Positions 30,051 through 40,787 are shown, counted from the first letter of the stretch. The stretch: 64,000 nucleotides of DNA from Choristoneura fumiferana (GCF_025370935.1 NC_133482.1:2707593-2771592), one strand, 5' to 3'. Translations and numbers: made by a program. The notes: generated from the letters alone by a model not told the origin.

Positions 30051-31032
30051 TACCTATTGCTATGTACGAAAATGTACATATTGTCAACTAAGAAATTATT
30101 CTAGCCCTAGGTTCAGTATGGTTTTTATATTCTCGATTCCAATGTTTAGATTGTTTGAGCCTAGTGGGATAGACTATGCTCCATTTATTTGAACAATTGA
30201 AACTTAACGGTAATATTTACACACGTTTTGAAATGAAACAACAACACTATTTAAAATTGTGTTAACTTCTATACTAAAAACATAATAAATATCGCTAATA
30301 AATGTACATGTAGAATATTTAGTCCATTTCTGTTCGAAATACCGTGATACGTGTGTTACAATTCGACCGTTAATTCAAACCTTAAATTAAGCGGAGTATA
30401 GTATAAATTAATATGAAAAGTATGTTATATCCACCCATTGAGATATTTCAGTTTAACCCGCAGGCGAGGAATAAATAGCTAACTAATTAAACAAATAGTT
30501 CACAGTGTGTTATTATAAAAGCGGAGTGTATTCACCAAACCACATCTCAACCGCCACACAAGCTATACTAGTTTAACTTGACTTAACTCTAAAGTCATAA
30601 CTTCAGAGAATATAATAGTACAAAGCAATTGAGGTGTTATATACGTGAGCTCGTCTTTAAAGTGTTTTCAAGAGTTTGAAGCAGGAATTTAGTTATTGTT
30701 AAATTATGTTAGAAGCAAGTTGGAGCGGTGAACGTTGAGTCTTTGATCGTGAACTTATGCCTATTCACATTTGAATATTCAATAGAATTGTTTCGTAAGT
30801 AAAGATGAGATGACACATGCTCACATAAAATTTGCCTATTAAGTGGTCTAGATATGGGTACATAATAATATTATATGAAGTAATACACAAAATTACCTAC
30901 TTGAAATTGTTTCACAAAATTTTTATTCAGTTACTAATCAATAATCGTTCAAAAAGAATGTTATGTACTTATATATTTTCTTTAAATATAACCAATAATA
31001 AAAAAACAACTTAAAATATGATCCCAACGATG

Positions 31033-31042
31033 CACACACACA

Positions 31043-31071
<29 letters not shown>
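31033..31071. repeat. (CA)n(CGCA)n microsatellite, short allele
   Basis: Shorter counterpart of 20431-20507, ending directly in CAACAATTGAC. Confidence 0.9.
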
Positions 31072-31073
<2 letters not shown>

Positions 31074-31255
31074 CAATTGACAAACATTACATAACATAAA
31101 GACTTATGAGAAAACATTATATTTTTTTTCTCAAAACTATTCAATGGCTGGGGCAGGCATGCATGAGCACTGCTGGTTTTGAGTCATTCCGCACATACTT
31201 GTGGCTCATATAAAGACATTATGATTCTTGATCTAAGCCAGCTCATTACGACACA

Positions 31256-31395
31256 GGGGCTGTTTCACCATCCATTGATTAGCGTTAACCGACGGTTAAA
31301 TGTGATGCCGTCTCCGTCTATTCGAACAAACGAATAGAGACGGCATCACACCTAACCGCCAGTTAACACTAATCAATGGATGGCGAAACAGCCCC
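31256..31395. mobile_element. 140-bp palindromic MITE, GGGGCTGTTTCACC family
   Basis: Allelic to 20728-20868 with a few substitutions; its right end GATGGCGAAACAGCCCC pairs better with the left end than copy 1 does. Confidence 0.8.
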
Positions 31396-33056
31396 TTAGG
31401 GATATATTCTAACGGTCAGCTCCGGTCCGTAGGTACTTTTACGAATTCAGATAGATAGGATTCAAATCAGACGCAGTGCGAAACCGCTTTTTAGGGCTCC
31501 GTACCAAAATGGCAAAAACGGAACCCTTATAGTTCCGCCATGTCTGTCTGTCTGTCCGTCCGAGGCTTTGCTCAAGGACTATCAATGCTAACAATACTAT
31601 CAGTAACTAATTTTTAATTTTTTCGACCAGAAATATAATGCCTGTAAAAAGTGAAATCACATTAAAACTGTTGATTGTTCGAATATTTTTACTCAAATTT
31701 GTCAAAAAAATGTTAAGTTACGGCGTAGGCACTGTATTATAAACTTACTCTTTTTAATGGACGCTTTTACAATGTTGTTTCAATAGGCCGCAATTGCCAG
31801 AGGTGAAGGTTATCGGTAAAAATAAAATCGGTAAAATATACGAACTGATTATTAATTGCAAGATTGTTCGTCGGAGTTGGAAGGTGACACTCCAAGCGTT
31901 GAATAAATTATATTTTCACCTCAGCACCTCAAACAGGCAGGTTTTGCTATGAGAAATCAGTGAGCAAAATCGCATTTTGCTCACTCCGTGAGACAAAGTA
32001 GCTTTATATTTTTTTTTAAATGCTGAGTACAGTGTTGGGTCTACTTACTGAATTCCAAATATTTGAACTTTACTTTGATCTGTCATTTCACTTCAACACG
32101 AAAAAAGCGAGAGATAGGATCAAATGTGTTGATTACAATTTTACCAAAGTTTTTTTGCATCTCGTGTATTTGAATCCCTTGCTGCTCTTAGGATTCTAAC
32201 CTAGAATCACTCACTGACGCTCGTGATTCAACTATAGGATCCTTCGCTTACTCGGGATTCAAAATCAACACTCGCAACAACTTTGCTCTCTTGTTGCACA
32301 AATAACTATTTAAAATTCAAATAAGACTTTCAGTTCGATAGCGTACCGTTTAAACCAACAAACAATGCTGTTGCCACTTTTGCACTAGGTACATGCAAAA
32401 GTATCGATAGTTTGCGTAACAGTAGGAGGGACTCTAGTTACGTCAGTTTGGCATCTGTTATTTGAATCATGTTAGAAAAATAGAATATAGCAAAGGTCGA
32501 CACCGTATCATACCATAACCGTTAGCAACATGTCTGATGGCAAAGATATATTCTTTGTAACGAAAAGTATGAGAATATACCCACTAGCACGTGTCGTATC
32601 GTAACCAACCGTCGCCGTCACGTGTCGTGTATGCGTTTGACATTCTTTTTGACACTGTCTGACACGTTCGTATTACGGTCTTGGAATGGTACTGTGTAAT
32701 TTGTAGAGAACTTTATAAGCATCCAAACATCTTCACAAACTTTCTCATTTATAATAATTAAGTCACAGCCGTGCAGATTGCGAAGGGCGTTATAACGATC
32801 AAATTGATTTAGTGGTTCAAAGACAATTATAACTTACGTGCCAGCCTGTCAAAACCACGTATCTAATTTCCGTCCATATTTGTTGAGCATGAGTGGAGTT
32901 TAAAATTTCAGGAGGAACTGGAGTATTATGATGATTTAATGGCCCGGATTTTTGTGTGAAGATAACAAGTATTATAAAATTTCAAATCGGTAGCCCAACA
33001 TCCTTGGGTGGGCACTAGACCATACTGGGGTGGGCACGGCCCACCCGCCCCCCTCC

Positions 33057-34089
33057 TCTATATACGCCTATGTAATACCTAGTTAAACAGAAGGACGTGT
33101 ACGTGTGAGTTGATAGACATTCAGCTATTTGATGGATGGGTTTTTTTTTATACAAAAAATGTGTGACGGAGGTGTATTTTGTATTCTCTGTAATGCTAAT
33201 CTTGTGTTACCGCGTAAAAAATACTTGAAACATTAAGGTACGCGACCGCAAACAACGATCGCGACTTGCGACCGCGACCGGCGACCGCAAGCGAGTCTGG
33301 GTCGCGCGACCCACTGCTTAGTAGGTATGAATTAATATGAAGCACCGACGGATGCAAGTGATTGCTTGCGCAAGTAAATTGATATTAAGCAGTGGGCAGT
33401 GGCAATTTGGGAATTTAGTAATATCCGGAATTTCAATTCAACTGCTGGATTAGATTACGCGTGCGAAGGCGCGGGTAAGTGCTAGTAAACAATAAAACAT
33501 ACGACTCTTGAAACGATTGAGAGATACTCAGAGTCCGAAAATTCCCAACAAAAATCGTCTCAAGAAAGATTTGCATGTAAAGTTATATTCGTCCTTGCGC
33601 CCGTCCCGCGGGAAATCGCGCAAAACTGCCGCCTCATCGACTGGGCGCGTAAACGGAACTCGCAAACAAAGCTTTAGGCCCTGTTGCTATAAATACGTCT
33701 GACGTAAGTATGCGTAATCCAAGGTAAAACTTGGAATTAAAATAATCTTCGTCTATGTAAGAACTAATGTTTTTTAAGTGTTAAGTTTATTATATCTATT
33801 TAATTGTTACCTGCTGTTACTCAATAAATAAACACGACATAAAAAAAAGATTAAACTTTAGTACAATGGCGTGAAAATGTTCGAGAATGCAATTTGTGTA
33901 TTTAGTTTTGTATGGACACGTTTTTTCACTGAGCATTTCCGCTTTTAAATGTAGTACCCTACCTACTCATTTTTTTTTTCTAAAATCAGGGTGCATATTT
34001 TATGTTCAAGTTTGTTTTATTTATAATTTGTGTTTAACATTTAATACATTGATAAAAGTACATTCTATTAATGAATAAGTATAATTATA
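33057..34089. other. Spacer with a GCGACCG-rich patch and a TATA-like site
   Basis: At 33240-33315 there is a GC-rich patch with repeated GCGACCG/CGCGACC words, followed by CCCACTGCTTAGTA and, 75 bp on, TATTAAGCAGTGGGCAG, a small inverted repeat. At 33590-33670 a second GC-rich patch precedes CTATAAATACG (about 33688) and GACGTAAGT. The 64-codon frame at 33508-33702 crosses it but has no motif. A promoter or first exon is possible but unsupported. Confidence 0.35.
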
Positions 34090-34325
34090 GTAATGCATGG
34101 AAAATACCCATATAAATTAACATCTCTGTTTCCTTGGTTTCTGTTAAATTTCTCTCGCAATCGATGTAAAAAGCAGAATGTATATGTATACCTATGTTCA
34201 TAAAACTTATTTTGCCCTCGACTTTAATATCAACCCTCGCTTACAGCTCTGGTGGATATAAACGCCATGCGTAAAATGGCGTGTTTTAATAACTTAATTG
34301 TACCATGTGTTTTTAAGTTTTTAAT
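34090..34325 (+). repeat. Dispersed repeat with CGCAATCGATG and TAAAATGGCG blocks
   Basis: Blocks CTCTCGCAATCGATGTAAAA, GATATAAACGCCATGCGTAA and AATGGCGTGTTTTAAT are shared in order with 61745-61915 and, reversed, with 35860-36020. The class is unknown. The family member at 35.9 kb is itself interrupted by a SINE. Confidence 0.5.
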
Positions 34326-34539
34326 GTTCAATTGTGTGGCAGACTATGTTTATTGTAAAAAAAAACACAAAACTGAAGAGGGGCTCTTTAAAAAAAAATA
34401 CAAAATGATCCCTTAGTTACAACAAAGTAGAAGATAATGATACTTAATAAGTTTTTGGTAAAAAAAAACATTTTTAATACAAGCTTTTATTTGCTGTCTG
34501 TTACCCAAACTACTATTGCATTCATTTGAATTTAAATTC

Positions 34540-34760
34540 CATGCCATTAACCGTTGAAGAGTTCCGTCCTGTGGAGACGATCCTGGCTCAACTACCAGGA
34601 TGTCACTGCCAGATTATTGCATTGTCACGCAAGTTACATAAGTATACCAAATTTCAAGTCAATCCAACTACTGGAAATTGGTCGAATTTAACTTGAAAAT
34701 TTGATTACAGACAGACAACGGGACAGATGAAACTAAATAAAAGCTTAAAAAGCCCCGTAG
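34540..34760 (+). repeat. Dispersed repeat, inverted partner of 1-135
   Basis: GTTGAAGAGTTCCGTCCTGT, GGAGACGATCCTGGCTCAAC and GTCACTGCCAGATTATTGCA match the left-edge sequence of the window in reverse. It continues with CAAATTTCAAGTCAATCCAA and a CAGACAGACA block, common in lepidopteran repeat tails. Confidence 0.5.
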
Positions 34761-35033
34761 ACGTATCACTATGAACAGGCTGAAAGGAAACTCGTGAAAA
34801 TATAGCGCGAGTTAAGAAGGGAAATAAATTTTGATATCCGATTTCGTTGCTCCGGTACACATTTACAGGGCGCAAGGAGAGCAAAGTTGTAAATTCAGGG
34901 TATTAGGAATCTATTATCATTGCAATATCAAATTTTGAACTTTATTTCGACGCCTAATATGTCAAGCAGCCAATTTAAAGCGTATTCGTCTTGAGTCATA
35001 GGTATAAAACTCGATTTATAAGTAAGCTACTGT

Positions 35034-35036
<3 letters not shown>

Positions 35037-35083
<47 letters not shown>

Positions 35084-35113
35084 CGCGTGTGTGTGTGTGT
35101 GTGTGTGTGTGTG
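35037..35113. repeat. (GT)n microsatellite with GC interruptions
   Basis: Seventy-odd bases of GT with two GCGC-type interruptions near 35067 and 35083. Open frames on both strands over it are artefacts. Confidence 0.95.
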
Positions 35114-35420
35114 GATTTGGCATGGTTTGTTTAGTGTCGGCGTCGGGATAAATGTTCGAGAGGGACGATCGGACGTTGTTAGTGTTGTGTGTCGGTGTGA
35201 TAGGGTGACTAATAAAAGTGACCAAGTGCGGGTAGTTCGTGATACGAGTGCCGGTACTATTAGTGATCAAGTGCGGGTAGTTCGAAGAACTCGCGCTGCT
35301 AGGCAGACTTGACACCCCACACTTCAGTCTACTCGTGACCACGGCAACTGTAACGTTGCCGAAACGTCGAGGTAAATATTACTTGTGTAAAAATAGCGTG
35401 ATAAGTCCCGTTTATGGTAT
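35114..35420 (+). repeat. Unassigned repeat-like segment with internal direct repeat
   Basis: CAAGTGCGGGTAGTTCG occurs twice (about 35222 and 35268). Downstream, AACGTTGCCGAAACGTCGAG and TAGCGTGATAAGTCCCGTTT are words I recall from lepidopteran dispersed repeats. GC content is higher than the surroundings. No credible frame. Confidence 0.4.
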
Positions 35421-35854
35421 TTTGACTATGGTTTATTTAATTACGAAACCAGTAAACTCTCAACATTGGCAAAACTACCGACAGCCATATCAAACGAAAT
35501 TAAACAATAATTTGTAGCACAACCAAAGTTTCCAGCCGCTATTCGTGTACAACGCTCCTCCTCAACTTCGCGTGTTTCTTATCAGAAAATGCATTAAATT
35601 TAGTAGCTGTGATATCAAATGACGATCTCTCACGGTAGCCAGCCCTAATCGCTACCCTATTCAAAAGTAAGCCCTTTGAGACTCTTTAAGTCTCTTTCGA
35701 ATAATAGTAGAGTAAAAGAGAAAGCAACGCGTTTTTAATGAATCGTCGTTGTCGATTTGATGTCTTCTTTAGGTTGTCTTTTTCTTGTGAAGAGATTGCA
35801 CTCAACGAGGCTAGAGTTGCCCCAATTAGGTAGTTTCCTGGGTAATATAGTAGA

Positions 35855-36430
35855 TTGTACAACAAGAGCATAAAACGAGCTGTTTTACCCAAGACGTTCA
35901 TCAAGACATGTCTAGGGGAAATGGATTTAATGCTCTAGTTTTACACTCTGATTTTCACTTAGATTGCGAGGAAATGAAATAGTAACAGAGGAAATAATTG
36001 TGCACTCTATGTACCTTCTCTTTGTCATGCATTATTATATAATTATATTTTTATAGTTTTATTCATTTATTTGATTGATTTTTATATAAATTAATAATTA
36101 TTAACAAAAAATGTAGAAACTTTTTTGTTTATTGCTGTTTACACCTGCTTTTTTAAATAAATATTATGGGACACTTGACACAAATAGACCTAGTCCCATA
36201 CTATGGATACTAAACAGCGAATAAACATACTTAAATATATAGATAAATACATATTTAATATCCAAGACCCGAGAACAAACATTCGTATTATTCATACAAA
36301 TTTCTGCCCCGGCCGGGAATCGAACCCGGGACCTCAAGCTTCGTAGTCAGGTTCTCTAATCACTTGGCCATCCGGTCGTCGTCATTACTTGGTCTTAGAT
36401 GAAGATTTTATTTTATGCACTAGAGCATTA
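35855..36430 (-). repeat. Dispersed repeat (61.5-kb family), interrupted by a SINE
   Basis: On the minus strand the blocks CTTGGTCTTAGA-reverse, AGCATAAAACGAGC-reverse and the CGCAATCTAAGTGAAAATC block follow the order of 61515-61925. The SINE at 36155-36381 sits between them. Both ends of the repeat include a TTTATGC(A/T)CTAG word. Confidence 0.55.
36155..36381 (-). mobile_element. Near full-length tRNA-derived SINE (ATAAATAA tail)
   Basis: The minus strand starts at about 36381 with GACGACCGGATGGCCAAGTG (A box), then AACCTGACTACGAAGCTTGA and GGTCCCGGGTTCGATTCCCG (B box), a ~130-bp body and an ATAATATTTATTTA tail at 36155. It is the cleanest minus-strand example of this family in the window and anchors the identity of the pieces at 13.7, 19.1 and 24.8 kb. 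Confidence 0.85.
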
Positions 36431-36524
36431 AAAGTAATTTTATGTCGCCTAGATCTAGCATAAACACGAACTTTACGAGCATGAGAAGATAAGTGAAATA
36501 GCGAGCAGTGAGTAGTTGTTCTAC

Positions 36525-36710
36525 TAGTGTTTACCCGTGGCTACGCACGCGTTAACTATTCGATCTGGTAGTTAAAATTGAAATCCTGGCAAAGGGTCAA
36601 AAAAATCCTGACATCTCAGGACAAATTCTAACGTATGGCAACCCTATGTGTCAAATATGTGTAAATCAAGGTGTAAATAAACGGCTATTTCTATCTCTCT
36701 CTCTCAAATT
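36525..36710 (+). repeat. ACTAG...GCGGCTACGC repeat start and a (TC)n-tailed end
   Basis: ACTAGTGTTTACCCGTGGCT followed by ACGCACGCGTTAACTATTCG matches the start of the repeat at 14475. From about 36640 the text reads CAAATATGTGTAAATCAAGG and AATAAACGGCTATTTC, then (TC)n, an end with a plausible polyadenylation signal from another retroelement. Confidence 0.5.
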
Positions 36711-37384
36711 GGAGTCTTTCGTGGGTCGCGTTTACCACTAAATAGGAACTTCCCAATTCACGGACATTCCGTATCTATGACAATTACTCTACTAACCAAC
36801 TGCGTCCATCTCCACCCGTATCTTCAACGATACAAAGTCTAAAGTTATCAATGCAGCTGTGGTTAAAGTGGTCGGTTGACAATTGTTTTAATGCGGTTAT
36901 CCTGCGTTCTCGTCTGGGTATTAAAGATAAGTTTAATAGTTTGTGGCCGGTAAATGTAACGTGGTTTGATGTCGTTTAGATATATCCAAGCTGCTATCGT
37001 CTTTTGTCATTTCCGCACTATTTTATTAGACCGCTTCCGATGGTAAAAGGCAGTAAGTAGATACTTAGAAAAGAAATACACATAGATTCTACTACCTTTA
37101 AGAACTTGGCCGCGTATTTTGAGAGAATATTACTTTATTACAAACTTAACCGAATGTTATCACAGTATTTTTTACCTTCATTGGTATGAATTAAATTCAG
37201 TACATTTTTGAAACAGCCATAAAACCTTTAGTTAGCTCATTTTACTCAAACTTTTATTTTGAAAAGGATTATTTTACTTTATACACTAGAGCATAAGAAC
37301 TAATTTTATATAGCTTACAATAATTATTCACTGAAATAGGTAGGTAGTATAAAGAGCGTGAAAAGTATTTTATTTTATTTAATA
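36711..37384. other. Unassigned stretch
   Basis: No coding signal. A scrap at 37262-37300 (TTTATACACTAGAGCATAAG) belongs to the 61.5-kb repeat family. Confidence 0.45.
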
Positions 37385-37404
37385 CAATTCTTCTGAAGCT
37401 TCGC

Positions 37405-37560
37405 GTTTTCGCTCGTCTTTTATTCTCCGAACAGTTAATTAAGGAGTGGAATGCCCTGCCTGCATCTGTGTTCCTTGATCGCTACAATCTGGCAGTATTC
37501 AAATCTAGGGCGAATGGGCATCCATCTTCACTTACCAGGCAGGCGTGTTAGTGGTTAACG
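37405..37560 (+). pseudogene. C-terminal fragment of a second non-LTR retrotransposon type
   Basis: One frame reads KEWNALPASVFLDRYNLAVF followed by KSRANG, matching the conserved end of CR1/jockey-type ORFs (WNxLPxxVFxxxNLxxFKxxxNxxL). A stop follows within 20 codons. Only about 50 residues remain. It is a different family from the fragment at 1260. Confidence 0.65.
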
Positions 37561-37713
37561 CTGGCCTACTTTTATATAAATAAAAAACTGGCTGAAAATA
37601 ATCCACCTAATGGAAAAAACAACTTTTTCTACTCGCGTACTACAATGAGCTGCTAACGATACCGCTTTCGGTAATCCAATGAGGTGCATTATGTGATCGC
37701 AACTTTGACATTT

Positions 37714-37735
37714 CATTGTGAAACGTTTCACAATG
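37714..37735. repeat. 22-bp perfect palindrome
   Basis: CATTGTGAAACGTTTCACAA followed by TG equals its own reverse complement over 22 bp. It has no loop, so it is more likely a dimeric-protein site or chance than a hairpin. Confidence 0.7.
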
Positions 37736-38022
37736 TTCTTTTTCGCACTGCAAATGGCGGGATTTAAAACAAAAAAAAACTTCAACCATTCTATTTTATT
37801 TACTTAATTATTGTTAAATCGACTTTAAAGATTAATCTAAATTAGTATGTTTACATAAACAATTATTGAATAATGAATACTTACATAACGGACAATAAAT
37901 GTATTTTGCAGTTATTATTAAATTTTAATATTTCAACATTATTTAATTGCTGTATTCGAAAAAGTTCTCGGGTCCATTCTAAGGTTGTAATTAGCTAAAA
38001 AAAAGTTTCAAAATAGAGGGAT

Positions 38023-38361
38023 TTGTTTTGCTTTTGCACGGAGTTCTTGAAAATTAAAAGTAATAAAAGAGTTAATCACTATTTAAACGATTTTTTATCT
38101 GTGAGAATGTGTGACTTTGGTGAATTAAGTGACGCAGAAATGATGACGCCGCCAGAAATAAAACAGGCGGCAATGGAAGTGAGCAGTAATTTGCTACCTT
38201 TAGGGGCTGTTTCACCATCCATTGATTAGCGTTAACCGACGGTTAAATGTGATGCCGTGTCCGTCTATTTGAACAAAACAAATAGAGACGGCATCACACC
38301 TAACCGCCAGTTAACACTAATCAATGGATGATGAAACAGCCCCTTAAAATCGAAAAATTAA
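38023..38361 (+). pseudogene. N-terminal fragment of a recombinase-like transposon protein, split by a MITE
   Basis: An acidic N-terminal segment starting at ATG 38107 (MCDFGELSDAEMMTPPEIKQ) runs to LLP at 38199 and is then cut by the MITE at 38203. Past the MITE, one TTA and KSKN continue in frame before a stop. From memory, lepidopteran tyrosine-recombinase-like (Crypton-type) proteins begin with a similar acidic segment followed by LLPxKSKxxY. That assignment is tentative; the protein is missing everything after this point. The frame is open upstream to 38023, but the ATG at 38107 fits the remembered family start better. Confidence 0.4.
38203..38343. mobile_element. 141-bp palindromic MITE with TTA duplication
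   Basis: GGGGCTGTTTCACCATCCAT and its complement ATGATGAAACAGCCCC form the ends. TTA flanks both (38200-38202, 38344-38346). The TTA duplication fits PIF/Harbinger. The other copies at 20728 and 31256 share one inherited insertion and have ACA on the left, which may be mutated. Confidence 0.8.
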
Positions 38362-38406
38362 TTTATTGTCCGTTATGTAAGTATTAATATTTATTAATTG
38401 TTTATG

Positions 38407-38646
38407 TTTGAGCTCGTAGACAAAGTACCTAATGTATGCAACTATACATAATCAGCCATTAAGACACTCATGCGTACCTATTATGACACTCGGCTTCACC
38501 TCATGTCATAAACTCGCACTCGTGTCTCAATGGCCCTTATTATGATACAGTTGCATAAATAACTATTAAATAACGTTAAAAAAAATAAACACTAATTCAA
38601 TACCGTCAAGTCACTTATTAAATAAAGCTTGTATGTAATATAGTAA
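38407..38646. other. Unassigned stretch next to the foldback
   Basis: It contains a TAAGACACTCATGCG...TGTCTCAATGGCCCTTATTA section with alternating direct words (GACACTC, CTCGTGTC). I cannot assign it. Confidence 0.4.
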
Positions 38647-38950
38647 GCCGTGGTGGCCTAGTGGTTTGACCTATCGCCTCTCAAGCAGAGGGTCGTGGGT
38701 TCGAACCCTGGCTCGCACCTCTGAGTTTTTCGAAATTCATGTGCGGAATTACATTTGAAATTTACCACGAGCTTTGCGGTGAAGGAAATCGTGAGGAAAC
38801 CTGCACAAAACCTGCGAAGCGATTCAATGGTTCGTGCGAAGTTCCCAATCCGCACTGGGCCCGCGTGGGAACTATGGCCCAAGCCCTCTTGTTCTGAGAG
38901 GAGGCCTGTGCCCAGCAGTGGGACGTATATAGGCTGGGATGATGATGATG
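38647..38950 (+). mobile_element. Full-length (GAT)n tRNA-derived SINE
   Basis: Starts GCCGTGGTGGCCTAGTGG, B box GGGTTCGAACCCTGG, complete body, and GATGATGATG tail. TGTAATA is found just upstream (38634-38640) and directly after the tail, a probable target duplication with a few extra bases on the left. This copy keeps a better B box than the 17362 copy. Confidence 0.85.
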
Positions 38951-39614
38951 TAATAACACGGGCACGCCTAGATACACATTACACATCGTGTCATTCGAAT
39001 TAATTTCGTAGTGTGACGGCTCCAATTATAGTCACCGTAAATCGTGTCGGCTCGTGTGTAGACCACTTAATTGCAGGATATGACATATTGATGTAAAAGC
39101 ACTTATTTTGTAATTAAACATGTCCATGCTTGAAATAGTTAACTTTCTGCAAAATGATAGCTCGGACATACGTATGATTTTATTTTCATCGTAACTAAAA
39201 GCGGGCATTCGCCTTTAAAAATCCTAAATTTACTATTTAAATATGTTTTTTTGATATATGCACTGATAGAGTGCTTTTGGAAACAGTATTTTTGTCAAGA
39301 AGATTGTGCCAGAAGGATTTTTGAGTTCTGGGTTCGTTTGAGATGTTGACTTTTAGATAATACACATAAGAGGAGGAATATGTTGTTATATTTATTTTTG
39401 TAAAATGTATGCAGTCCTGAGGGTCCCAAAGGAAGACCAGCGTCGTTCACACGGGCGGCATTATGCTGGTTTATGGCCATTTCGTGACCGTGATACGTAA
39501 TTTTTTAATTTAATTCTATACCTATAGTATTTTGTGTAATCATTATAAAGAAAATACATTTATTCGTGAAATGTCACGAATAAATGTTTTTTCTTTCTTT
39601 CTTTCTAAAATAAC
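38951..39614. other. Unassigned stretch with a retroelement tail
   Basis: At 39530-39605 AAGAAAATACATTTATTCGT followed by an inverted GAATAAATG and (TTTC)n resembles the tail seen around the TRIM at 54780. At 39410-39480 GAAGACCAGCGTCG and GGCGGCATTATGCTGG may be a LINE scrap. No gene. Confidence 0.4.
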
Positions 39615-40110
39615 TAATATCTTTATCATTACTTTTTTGCTAATATCATAAATGCGAAAGTAAATCTTTCAATTCTCAAAAGACAAACAGACTGACATAC
39701 AGACAGGCGTATGGCTGTCTATCTGTCTGTCTTTTATTTGTTCACGCCTGAACCGCTGAAAGGATTCGGATAAAACATTAAACACAAATACAAATATATT
39801 ATTCATATAACATTGTACACGGTAATTATTATTTAAATAATGGAAATAGTTTGAGACCCTGTACTCTTAGTGTAAGTTTTCGGTTGCAAAACACGTCTCG
39901 ATCGCGTTCGCGTTAAAATCTCAATTTATATGGAAACACGAATAGCGCCTCTAGCGGAACGTTTGCGATGTTCGTGTTTCCATACAAATTGAGATTTTAA
40001 CGCGAACGCGATCGAGACGTTTTTTGTAACCGAAAACTTACACTAAGGGCACTGGGAAGAACATACTAATACGATAGCCGGGAAAATTACATAGTTCCCG
40101 TGGGGCATTA
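39615..40110 (-). repeat. CCGCGGGATAG-type dispersed repeat, interrupted by a MITE
   Basis: On the minus strand the repeat body runs through CCCGGCTATCG, then the MITE, then GGTCTCAAACTATTTCC, GAACCGCTGAAAGG-type text and TTTCGCATTTATGATATTAG. Other members read GAGACCCTG directly into GGGAAGGACATA (compare 44640-44670), which locates the MITE insertion exactly. Confidence 0.6.
39862..40051. mobile_element. 190-bp palindromic MITE with CTG duplication
   Basis: Both arms are complete: GTGTAAGTTTTCGGTTGCAA at left and AACCGAAAACTTACACTAAG at right, pairing inward through CGATCGCGTTCGCGTTAAAA. CTG flanks both sides (39859-39861, 40052-40054). Same family as 15993 and 26329, where the duplication is CAG, so the target is CWG. 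Confidence 0.85.
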
Positions 40111-40632
40111 ATACTAAAGCTTCACAGACAAAGTTGCGGCAAGAGTTAGTACTATAAAGAGTGAGATGCAGACGTCAAATAAACACGTTCAAATTGTATG
40201 ACAGTTTAATTAAGAAAGGGTATTGCCGTTCGTGTGAGATTAGACGAGACATACAAAGAAATTGCATTCCTCGTAAACAATTCAATTAAGAATGAACTTG
40301 ATAAAGCCACACAGCGCAACACTTTGCCCGAACCTAATTACGTTTTTATGAATGCGAGTTGCTCTAGCGTTAAAAATAGGTGTGAAAGAAAAATATTTTC
40401 TTCTATAATCCACATTATCAATTTTGTTTCGAAAAAGGAACTATTTTTGAAGTTATGTCATTTTATGCATGGTATGCGCGCATGTACATAGGAACTCGAC
40501 GCATGTGTATGTGTGCGCGTGTGTTCCTATAGACATTGGGTTTTTGCATAGAAATAGATAATATCTAAGTCAAAGGCAAAGTCCAAATATCTTTATTCTT
40601 TAACACTGTAGATTCACTATTTGACCTAAGGA

Positions 40633-40636
<4 letters not shown>
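40111..40636. other. Unassigned stretch with one orphan open frame
   Basis: An 85-codon frame at 40234-40491 begins MRLDETYKEIAFLVNNSIKN. It has a coding-like start but no motif I know and drifts into low-complexity text; I leave it as unassigned. A (GT)-rich section lies at 40505-40522. Confidence 0.35.
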
Positions 40637-40668
<32 letters not shown>

Positions 40669-40787
40669 TTAACTGGATGGCAACGAGCAAAGTGGGTCCC
40701 TGATGATAAGAGATCACCACCGCCCATAGACACCTGCAACACCAGGGGGATTGCAGATGCGTTGCCAACCTAGAGGCCTAAGAAGCT
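40637..40787 (-). mobile_element. Short non-LTR retrotransposon 3' end with poly(A) tail
   Basis: The minus strand ends in an A-run, seen as about 30 T at 40637-40666. The rest matches the GTTGCCAACCTAGAGG family, including CACCACCGCCCATAGACACC. Only about 120 bp plus tail is present. The long, nearly pure A tail suggests a fairly recent insertion. Confidence 0.7.

Larger units (their letters stand above)
24781..33056 (+). repeat. Large duplicated block, copy 2
   Basis: Colinear with 14156-23330. The first bases, GATAGCCCTCATT, are the last nine bases of the MITE that ends at 14164 in copy 1 plus flank, so the true start of homology lies in the gap. Copy 2 alone has the mariner/DUF4817-like insertion at 27066. 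Relative to copy 1 it shows many one-base deletions, often in short homopolymers, for example GTCCGAATTTC for GTCCGAAATTTC. The right edge is approximate. Confidence 0.95.
37851..38406. repeat. Foldback structure around a coding fragment
   Basis: The left arm 37851-37904 (core ATACTTACATAACGGACAAT) and the right arm 38361-38406 (ATTGTCCGTTATGTAAGTAT) are inverted repeats of about 46-50 bp. They enclose the coding fragment at 38107-38202 and the MITE at 38203-38343. This may be two half-elements in opposite orientation or the arms of one foldback element. Confidence 0.6.

Noticed and set aside
35037..35342. Coding frames at the GT tract near 35.1 kb
   Set aside because: The frames start inside the microsatellite and have no motif downstream.
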